Positions 22,970 to 31,800 of a stretch of DNA of 64,000 nucleotides are shown here, one piece after another. A program made the position numbers and the translations under genes. The DNA comes from Haematococcus lacustris. Taxonomy: Eukaryota > Chlorophyta > Chlorophyceae > Chlamydomonadales > Haematococcaceae. The stretch is from assembly GCA_030144725.1 (NCBI GenBank), contig JASKMD010000030.1, forward strand, positions 5,425,346-5,489,345, given 5' to 3'. Below the pieces are notes generated by a model that worked only from the letters and a program-made list of their open reading frames with translations, had not been told where the DNA came from and did not search any database. The stretch's first letter is position 1; each line of letters opens with the position of its first letter.

Positions 22970-23520
22970 TTGCACTGCTGGTCATGCATTACAGCCTGTT
23001 GTTGCTGCTGCTGTTGCTCATGCACTGCAGAACATGCACTTTAGCCTGGTGCTGCTGCTGTTGCTCATGCACTGAAGCACACCTACAGCCTGCTGCTACT
23101 TGCAACTTGCACTGCTACACACCTACAGCCTGCTACTTCTGCTGCCCATGCACTGCTGCTCATGCACTACAGCCTGCTGCTGTTGCTGCTCATGCACTGC
23201 ACTGCACCTGCAACCTGCACTGCTACACACCTACAGCCTGCTGCTGCTGCCCATCCACTGCTGCTGTGTCCTTGCACAGCTGCTCATGCACTACAGCCTG
23301 CTGCTGCTGCTCGTGCATTGTAACACATGGACTGCAGCCTGCTGCTGTTGCTCATGCACTGCAGCACACCTGCAGCCCGCACTGCCACACACCTACAGGC
23401 AGGGCAGGGCAGGGCAAGGGAGGGGCAACGCAAGGCTTGGATGAGGTGGGGCAGGGCTTGGATGGGGTGGGTCAGGGCTGGGAGGGGGTGGGGCAGGGCT
23501 GGGAGGGGGTGGGGCAGGGC
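22970..23520 (-). repeat. Right arm of the inverted repeat inside element A
   Basis: Reverse-complement counterpart of 21390-22140: CTGCTGCTGCTCATGCACTG, then CACTGCCACACACCTACAGG, then GGCAGGGCAGGG and GGGGTGGGGCAGGG. Beyond it (23520-23870) GGCAGGCAGGCTGTCAGGCA-type repeats continue. Confidence 0.75.
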
Positions 23521-24174
23521 TGTCAGGCATGTAGGCAGGCAGGCAGGCTGTCAGGCATGTAGGCAGGCAGGCTGTCAGGCATGTAAGCAGGCAGGCAGGC
23601 TGTCAGGCATGTAAGCAGGCAAGCAGGTGGGCTGTCCGGCATGTAGGCAGGCAGGCAGGCAGGTAGGCTGTCAAGCATGTGGCAGGTGGGCTGTGGGCAT
23701 GTTGCAGGTGGGCTGTGGGCATTTGGGCAGGCAGGTGGAGGGTGTTGGGCGGGCACATGAGCAGGCTGTCTGGTGAATGTAGGTGAGGTGGCAGGCTGGC
23801 AGGCCAGTAAGCAGGCAGGTGGAGGGTAGGCAGGCAGGTGGAGGGTGGGTGGGCAGGCAAGTGCGGCAGGCCTTCATACCTGGGCTGGTTGGGGCACAAG
23901 GCGAAAGGGCATTGGCAGCATAAAGGTTTAGTTGCACTCCAGTAATGTTTAACACTCCCAAGCCTGCATTCACGCACAGGGCAATGCACTACACTGTGAG
24001 CATTGCGCGTGTAGGTGCATGCATGTGAGCATGACATGGCATCTGTTTGTTGGTGCATCCACATCCTACTTACCAAGCGGCCACGTGCCAAGCCCTAAGC
24101 CAGAGGCGCCTAGCGCACCCAGACTTCCACACCCAGGCGCATGCAGGGATTGAGCAACCTCCAATGCTCATCTG

Positions 24175-24546
24175 CTACTGTCTTTCGCCGTGCCCACGGG
24201 GTGTCCCCCTTCTGTTGCTGCTCTCCCTGCTGTTGCTGCTGTTGCTGCTGTTCTTACTGTTGCTGCTGCTCATACTCCTCAACTGCCCATCGTCTTGCTC
24301 CTGGTTATGCTGGGGCCTGGCAAGCTTTCTTCGTCGTGGTGGTGACTGGCCTGGACGCTCCTGCCCAACCCTAGGTACAGGGGCATCGCAGGGGCGCAAA
24401 GGGGCTGATACATTCGTCGTCTTGCCCCTTAAGATTGAGCCGGATAGCCAGGACATCGCCCCCGCAGCGAGCGCACACCATCTGTAACCGCACCATCTGT
24501 AACCGCTTGCTATCGTGCTCGCGAGCAATGATGCCAAGAGCATCAT
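24175..24546 (-). pseudogene. Remnant of the N-terminal KDZ ORF in element A
   Basis: Reads SGSILRGKTTNVSAPLRP, then RPGQSPPRRRK and a Ser/Asn repeat. The plus-strand frame 28577-28933 at the left end of element B reads SSVLRGRTTVSGAPLRP and RRRRDQSPPRANSPTQ, clearly related. So both elements carried the same gene next to one terminus. Here the rest of the transposase is absent; GCAGGT- and CTG-type repeats replace it. Confidence 0.6.
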
Positions 24547-24800
24547 CGATGCTGCGTTGTGCTACGCGGAGTTATGGGTGTGAGCTGCCCCACCTGGGTG
24601 ACCAACGCTACTAGCCGTTGGCGCTGCTCCTCAGCTGTTGCCGCGGACAGTGCCACACTGCGCAAGGATGGCCTTACAAGCCAGTAGGGCGTTCCCGGCC
24701 AGGTATTAATAATACCCAGGTATTAATACCCTGAGGAATTTGAACGAGGTATTAATACCTCACCGGCCCACCGGCGGCACCCATCAGCGCCACTAGCGCT

Positions 24801-25537
24801 ATGGCTAACCCTGTTATTCCTACACCCGACACCCAAGACCCACATCCTCCAGCCGAAGCCGAAGGCTGGACACAAAAGTACAAGAATAACACGGTCTCCG
24901 TGCTTGACCTCTACAACCAGCTCAAGCAGAGCAATGCCTTGCGCGACACTTACCGGCTAAAGCTTGATGTAACAAGAAAGGTCGTCCTGCTCGTATGCCT
25001 CCTGTGCGGCGCGAACTTGGCGTGCTGCAACCTGAGCCACGCGCAGTCTCAGCACGACAAGCATTGCAAGCAGCGCCCAGCCGCCGAGCAACCACCACCA
25101 CTTCCCAATCCAACAGGTCATTATCTCTCCTATGTGTATCAATCAGCCTTACAAGCTGCTCTTTGTATCTGCTCTATCTGACACTCATGGTTGTAAGACA
25201 TGGTTGTCTTGCCTTCCTCATAGGCAAGCAGGTACATCCAGATGACCAACAACTCTCTGACAAGTATGTGGCGTTGTTCGTGGCCACCACGGGGACACCA
25301 CATGCCGCCCTCAAAAACAAGTTCCTAAAGAAGGCCTTTCGTGCCCTTGGTGCCACCTGCCCCAGCCCAAAGCGTGTCAAGACTATCATTGAAGATGTCT
25401 ATCTGGAGACACGCCGCACCGTGGAGGCTGACTTGTCATCCTTGTTTGAGGTATGCATACTAAATGCATACTAAACTTGCTCCACCACCTCTCAATCCGA
25501 ACACATGTGTGATAGCCTTGCGTGGCAATTGCTAATC

Positions 25538-25585
<48 letters not shown>

Positions 25586-26168
25586 ATTGATTGATACGCA
25601 GGCGGGCATGGCGGTCATGATGTGCATGGACGGTTGGCGTCATAGACATGCAGCTCAAGGCCACCCCCTCCTCAACCTTGTGTTGTTGAAGCCAAGTAGT
25701 GGTGTCTGGTTCTTTGACTGCTATCCCTTGGACCGTGGTGCCAAGAAAGATGCTCGCTTTTATGCGGACATGCACAATGAGATGGCAAACAAGGTGGGCG
25801 CCTAGCGGGTGCTTCGCTTGGTGCAGCCCTCCGGGAGCTTAATGCTTTTGAGAATGCCGACTGGAACCCGGCCATGAAGAGGAGGGCCCAATCAATGCTT
25901 CAAATGCAGACACTCCAACAGCCAAGCAGCCCCACAGTTCCCAATCTTGGCCAAGGCTGCGCAACGGTTGTTGTCAGCGCATGCTTCCACAGCAGCTGCA
26001 GAGCGCAACTGGTCGGTGTGGGGCCACACCTATCACAATGCTCTACGCAACAACTTGAGCGTGGAGGTCGCAAAGCGTGAAGTGTACCTGAAAGCCAACG
26101 TGCCAACAACCGATAGCGGTGATGAGGCGCCGGCCGTCCAAGACACCCTGATTGACATCATGAAGTGA
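24801..26168 (+). pseudogene. hAT transposase, internally deleted
   Basis: Exons 24801-25116, 25224-25450 and 25602-25793 join in phase. Exon 1 has a BED-like zinc finger (CLLCG, later H and HC, about 25000-25075). Exon 3 reads MDGWRHRHAAQGHPLLN, the DUF659/hAT start of the catalytic domain. The rest of the RNase H-like catalytic core is missing: after 25793 the sequence jumps to LRELNAFENADWNP and then, in a shifted frame, to the hAT dimerisation domain (FPILAKAAQRLL, AAAERNWSVWGH, LRNNL; 25935-26165, stop 26166-26168). A putative 33-bp intron does not restore phase. The product cannot be an active transposase; the element needs help in trans. Confidence 0.85.
25541..25584 (+). repeat. (TG)22 microsatellite
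   Basis: Perfect dinucleotide run in the second intron of the broken hAT transposase. Confidence 0.98.
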
Positions 26169-26339
26169 GCATCAACTACTGGCTGGGCTGGGCTGGCTGT
26201 GTGGCTTAGTGGAAACGGTTGTGCAGATAGAGATAGCGCAAGCAAAGTGGAATATTTTGACATGATACTTGGCACATAGCATTCTCTAGGGAGTGTAAGA
26301 AGTGTGGTGTAAACCTTAGATCGAGAAATAATTGGGCTG

Positions 26340-26580
26340 AGTAAATGGACAATTTTCAGTACTGACTGGACAGTTTTTAGTAATGACTGGACAGTTTTCA
26401 GTATTAATTGAACAATTTTCAGTACTGACTGGTCAGTTTTCAGTACTGACTGGTCAGTTTTCAGTACTGACTAGACATTGTCAGTACTGAATGGACATTA
26501 TTCAGCACTGACTGGACCATATTCAGTACTGACTGATCAATTTTCAGTACTGACTGGAACATTGTTCAGTCCGAAGGTGA
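26340..26580 (+). repeat. Minisatellite of about 24 bp, TTTTCAGTACTGACTGGACA type
   Basis: About ten diverged units built on CAGTACTGACTGGACA and TTTTCAGTA. It lies directly after the hAT transposase remnant. A second GGTATTAATACC palindrome cluster follows at 26640-26674. Confidence 0.9.
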
Positions 26581-27043
26581 GCATACCACAACCCTGACAG
26601 GACTCGATCTAGGGACCTCTCGCATAAGTGCCACTTCCAGGTATTAATACCTCTAGTACCGGTATTAATACACAGTAAAGCACATAATTTGAACAGGCCT
26701 GATTTGACCGTTCTATCAAATTTGCCCTTACACACGCACGCTTCCTTTCATGCACGGTCGTTAGAGGTTGTGAGGGTGGTGCAAATCGATTCGGGGAGGA
26801 TCATCGCGTTGTGTCGGTTGAGATGTGGCTGTCGCCGGTTACGCCCATTTGAACCTTCCCGGCTGTTAAGGTCCCGGGTGCACTGGCGCGACGACTTATC
26901 CGTGCGAGCGCGGCCCCAATAGACACCTTGGTGGGAGCCCGACGTATCACACTTGGTGCGCTTCGGTCTGCTGCTACCCTTTGGCCGAGTCCTTGCGTCG
27001 AAAATACTCTTTCTAAGCGCTCCTGTCATTTTATCGGCCTCAT

Positions 27044-27358
27044 GTGCCCAGGTCCCACCGCACACCACCAGCCCCCATGGCCAAACCGACCACTGGTGGT
27101 TCTCGGCAATCCAGCTTGGCTCTATACAGCGCAGGCGAGAGGGCCAGAAGGCTCTTGGCAGCTGCTAATGCTGAGTTGAAGGTCAAGAGCATCCGGCCAC
27201 AGCCATACATGGCAGCTGTGGCCTGGGAACATAGCGTTTCATGTGCCACCCTCTACAGAGTCATCAAGAGGGATGGGGTGATTGCGAAACGTGGGTGCCC
27301 AACAACTCTGTCAACTGTGGAAGAGAAGCAGTTGCGGGACTTGGTAGTGAGGGGCTAG
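27044..27358 (+). CDS. Small helix-turn-helix ORF in hAT element D
   Basis: A 104-codon ORF starting at the ATG or near it and ending TAG. Residues 55-80 (YMAAVAWEHSVSCATLYRVI) look like a psq/pogo-type helix-turn-helix, followed by KRGCPTTLSTVEEKQL, the usual linker of such DNA-binding regions. There is no catalytic domain. A second short ORF (27608-27838, KPWIPLAADDAML, basic tail) follows. Either captured sequence or a relic of another transposon inside element D. Confidence 0.45.
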   Translation: MPRSHRTPPAPMAKPTTGGSRQSSLALYSAGERARRLLAAANAELKVKSIRPQPYMAAVAWEHSVSCATLYRVIKRDGVIAKRGCPTTLSTVEEKQLRDLVVRG

Positions 27359-28330
27359 CAGCAGGGTGCGGGTGTCACCACGACAGCATTTGCTTGCAGC
27401 CATAAGGACAACGCAATGGTCACGGAGCGCAAGAGCAAAGTGGAAAAGCCCCTTGGCACAAATTGGCGTCACTCGGAATTTAGTTATAATTAGTTATGTG
27501 AAGCATACAAACATAAATCGACAACAATTTATGTGAAGCATACAAACATAAATTGAGAAGAGCGTGCATTCAAGAAAAGTGGTGTATACCCCCATAGCAA
27601 TGATAGCATGCTAGCAGCAGCAGCAGCCAACATGGAGGGTGGCAAGCAGCAACCAGCATTCAAACCCTGGATCCCCTTGGCCGCTGATGACGCAATGTTG
27701 CGTGTTGCAGCTCAACGATCAGCCCAACCGCAGCCCAGCTTACGTTTCCCAGCAGAGGGTAGGTTCTGTTTCAAGCATGAGGTGGTTGCTGAGGCAGCCA
27801 AGAAAGCAGCCAAGGCCAGGAAGGGATCTTGCATGTAGCATGCTTGCATGTGCATGTGCACAACTTCAAGTGCCTATGGACTGCTACCGGGTAATGTTTT
27901 TGACCAGCTGCTGGCCTTGCTAGGGGCAGTGGGATGGGTAGCCGCATCTACAAAAGTTTTGGTACCAGTCTTTGTGTAGGTGGATAGGGGCGACGGCATG
28001 TTCACATTAGAGGACTTTCAATGCAAAACTGGATTTTTGGGGGTAGGGTACTAAAACATGTGATAACTTGGCAGCTAGTAGGCATAAGGAGACAATGAAA
28101 GGCACAGTGGAGAGGTGCTATAAAGAGCTACACGGCTATGTGCTTGGCTTTCACAATGGGGCTGGAATGAAGTGGCATGGGGCCTTCAACATTAAAAGAT
28201 GTTCAAATTAGAAACCTTACTGTGTACCCGTAGTACCCAAAACAGAGGGCAGGTATTAATACCCGGCACGCCCTACAAGCCAGTCGTCGACGTTTTTCGG
28301 GACACATTTGTGGCTGAATTGCGGCCATGT

Positions 28331-28376
28331 GTGACCGGGCGACTTGACTGTCCGGATCAGTTAGGTCTCCCGGTCA
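28331..28376. other. Palindromic junction between KDZ elements A and B
   Basis: The right end of A (GTGACCGGGCGACTTGACTG) and the left end of B (CAGTTAGGTCTCCCGGTCAC) face each other across TCCGGAT and form an imperfect palindrome. Confidence 0.8.
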
Positions 28377-28692
28377 CATATGGCACGTTTTTGGTTAACT
28401 TGAAGAAGACGAAAAAGGGAAACATGTCCCAAGTGGGCCCCGTCTGTTCCGCGTAGCCCAGCTAGCCATCGCACAGTGGAAGCGGGCTCACAGCGGCGAT
28501 TCCGGTGCCGGCCAGGCAGGTGAGCCAGCCTGCTTGGGCGCACATCAACGTTAGGCACATTGCGTAGCTGTTAGCTTTGCGCACGTCAAGCTGGGCCAGC
28601 AAGTGCGAACGCCGCACAGCCAAGCAGCGGTTACGGCTGTCGGTTATAGATGGCTTGCACGCTGCAGGTACAATGTCCGAAATCGCTAGCTC
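28358..28692 (+). repeat. Left TIR of KDZ element B
   Basis: Starts CAGTTAGGTCTCCCGGTCAC. It matches the reverse complement of 39884-40218, with divergence only in the innermost 60-70 bp. Confidence 0.9.
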
Positions 28693-28871
28693 CGTTCTTA
28701 GAGGCCGAACCACTGTCAGCGGGGCACCACTTCGCCCCGGAATAGACACACCAGCACCCAGGACAGCACGGAGACGTCGTGACCAGTCTCCTCCGCGCGC
28801 GAATTCCCCGACGCAGCGTACCACAAAGCAGAAGTCAGACGGGCCACAGCCTTATCAAGGACAGGAGCTGC

Positions 28872-31800
28872 ATGAGGAGGAGCAGCAGCAAGAGAATCAG
28901 CATGAGCGCCAGCGCCATAGGGGAGCGAGATAGGGGAGATTGGGGACAGAGGAAGGAATCGATGAATGAGCGGTGGCGAGAGCTCAACCCCAGCCTGCGC
29001 CACTCCTACATCGACGCAGCGCCAGCATTGCAGCAGTCCCATGTAGATCAGGGAAAGCTTGTCCAACAGCATGCGCAAATGCAGCTGGACCGTGGGTGGG
29101 AGGGGCATGCATGCTGCCGCTTAGGACCAGTACCAAGCAGCGCCATGCTGGTGCCTTATGCCAAGGGTCCACTCCCAGCAGAGTATGTGAGCTGTGACCA
29201 TCGTGTACCAGTCTCCATACCTCGCTGGACGTGTACAACCTGCAATCAAAAGGTTGTATGTGACTACATGCGTGCTGGTGGCTTTCCTAGCACCCCACAG
29301 AGACCTAGCTTTCTGTTCAGCCACACCCTGCTGGAGCTCTTTACAGTCTTGCAGAGCCAAGATGGCGTCTCCTTGTCAGGTTCGCGCTTGTCCCGCACTT
29401 GTTGCTTGCCGCTTGCCCCACTGACCCGCATTATTAAATTGTTCCTCACATTCCTTGCAGTGTTTGCCAATGCCTTGGATGCCTCACACCGGCCGTATAG
29501 TCTCTACCCAGCAGACAGCTACCAGAGCATTGAGCAGCCGGAGCGTAAGCAGATGCACATCACTGCTGAGGTTCTGATGGAGGCGCACTGCAACTGGCTA
29601 CGCACCACGGATCGTGTTGCCCACCTGGCCAACCTGTTGCCTGGGTTCCAGCCTACTGGTGGCCCCTTCGCTGATTGCCCATGTTGCGCTGGTATGTGGT
29701 TGTGCATTATGATGCAAATGCGTGTACTTCCACTGCTTGCTGTCATGCAACTACTATTATGCATAACTAATGCTGCCATGCAGGATCCAAGGAGACAGAG
29801 GATGATGGCTACAAGTACTGCGTGTGTGGTGATGCAGTCTCCAAGCTCAGCAGTTACTCTGGTGTTGGGCAGGCAACCACAGCCATACAACAACACCTGA
29901 ACAGTCACTTGGACAGCAGTGGATTGGAGGGTGAGGTCCAGAGCCGCTACAAGAGCGGGAGGCTGTCACTTAATCATCTGATTGGCGACACAGGTGGACA
30001 ACCAGATGATGATTGCTCTGCCAGCTTGTCATGCTCCCGACCAGAAGTCTGCAACAAGAGTGGGCCAGTCAGCGTGCATGGCCTGGTCGGCTTTTGCTGC
30101 TGTCATGGTGTGCCGTCATTGGGCCTCTTCTGCAACATGCCTACACCTGAGCAATTTGCCTTCTACTTGCTGGCCCTCACTGCCATCATGGCATACAGCT
30201 GCAAGGTGGACTTCTACATCGACTTTGGCTGCCGCCTCAAGGTGTGTGGTATTGCTCATTAGTATGGTAGAGGATGTAGCAAGGTGGCTGCAACACTTGA
30301 GGGTACATTGCCTAGCCATAATAGGATGTGTGGCATACTACTTGGTTGTACTCTTGTGACAGATAACCTGGGCGCGGTACGTTGATGCCCTGGGCCACCC
30401 ACCCAGCTGGAAGGACGTGCGGATCATGGTCAACTGGATGCATGGAGCCTCCCACAATCAGCGCTGCCAAGTGCAGAACAACGGCCGCCATCAGCCTGGC
30501 TCAGGCTGGCGTTATGGCGAGCAATGCGAACAGCTGTGGAGCATGTTGAAGGTGTGTGCATGCGTCACACGTATGTGTGGCATGTGGACAAGTAGCGCAT
30601 CTTCACAATTGCCTGTTCACTGGCTGCCTCTGTAGGACATGGCTGGCATCACGCGGTACATGACACTCGCGCATCGTGCGGACATCATTCAGAGCACCTT
30701 GTCCAAGATTGCCTTTCGTAAAGCGGTCGGCCTCTTGGACCTCTTGATCAAGACTTGGAAGGAGATGAAGGTGAAGCTGGGTGAGTGGCCATGCATGCAT
30801 AGTGCAAGCGCATGTGTGGCAAGGGTGTACTGTGCATCACGTCTGTGCATGCTTGGTTGTGCATGCTTGTGCGTGTATGCAGTAAAGGTACAGAGCGAGC
30901 TGGTTACGCTGCAACTAGTGGCCGAGCAAGCCGGTGTTACGGATGGCCAGCAAGCGAGTGAAGCTTACAGGGCTTCTTGCCTGCCTTCCAGCCCAGCGGA
31001 AGGACCACATGACGTATGGAAGGTGCGATGTTTGCTGTGATGTGGTTAACGAATGTCGCTGATGTTGGTTGGTATTGATTTCGCTTGCAGGGGGAGTATG
31101 TGCTGCTGCTGCTGCAAGAGCAAGCATGGCAAGCCATGAATGGCCAAGCTGTAACACTCCTAGTGTCTCTGACCCCCACCGTCACTCAGCTGCTGTGGGC
31201 TACCTGCAAAGGCTGGCAGCTCAAGACCATCCAAAGCAAACAGCTCACCATGGAGGTGACACATCGTGTAGATGCAGAGACCGGGATCAGTCAGACCGAC
31301 ATGCAGCGGGGATTGGAGCTTATCAGGCTTGGAAAGATTGCCGGGTGAGTCGATGGGCCCCTTGGCCAGTCCCCATGCTCCTAGGCTGGCACAAGGTGTA
31401 AAGTGCGCACCTCTGGAAGAGATTGCCGCTTCGCGTCGTCTGGGCTGTCTCGTGAATGCGAGCCGTCGCGGGACGCGGGTTACACGTGTAGAGTGAGATT
31501 TGGCAGGTAAAGACTAGCGACATTGCGTTCGTGAGTACAACTGGTTCGATTCCAGGGAGCCCCGTTCTAAGCTCTAGCCATTCTCGCAACACACCGCTGT
31601 AACCCAACACCCTAGTCGGAAGTCACCGCCTCGACTGGACCGGCCTTCGAGCTTGTGTCAAAAGGTCATCTGACGTTGCGTCCCCGCACGTTACAGCTGG
31701 TTTCCGACCCCGAGCATTTAAGCTCGCGGTCCAGTCAACATGACTTCAACTACCCAGAATGTCGCTTCGGCGAACAAGTCAAATGGCGCCTCTGGCGTCC

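Larger units (their letters stand above)
24685..28275. mobile_element. hAT element D inside the TIR of element A, TSD CAAGCCAG
   Basis: The left end is TAGGGCGTTCCCGGCCAGG and the right end is the inverted TAGGGCGTGCCGGG; both are followed by GGTATTAATACC palindromes. CAAGCCAG is directly repeated at 24677-24684 and 28276-28283. The other TIR of element A (20310-20330, complement) is the same sequence without the insertion and so shows the empty site. Contains a broken hAT transposase (24801-26168), a 22-unit TG array, a minisatellite and a small HTH ORF. Confidence 0.9.
20238..28350. mobile_element. KDZ-like element A (deleted for transposase), hosting a hAT insertion
   Basis: TIRs of about 220 bp: the left arm is 20238 to about 20455; the right arm is read backwards from 28350 to 28276 and, after removing the hAT at 24685-28275, on from 24684 down to about 24540. 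Termini are CAGTTAAGTCGCCCGGTCAC and its complement with a few changes, close to element B for the first 28 bp. TCCGGAT flanks both sides (20231-20237 and 28351-28357), a 7-bp match or 8 bp with a one-base slip. Inside there is no full transposase, only an N-terminal-like remnant (24175-24546, -), low-complexity arrays and a large inverted repeat. Non-autonomous. Confidence 0.78.

Noticed and set aside
26587..26625. tRNA-like T-arm on the minus strand (GATCGAGTCC)
   Set aside because: Only a partial B-box match and no cloverleaf.
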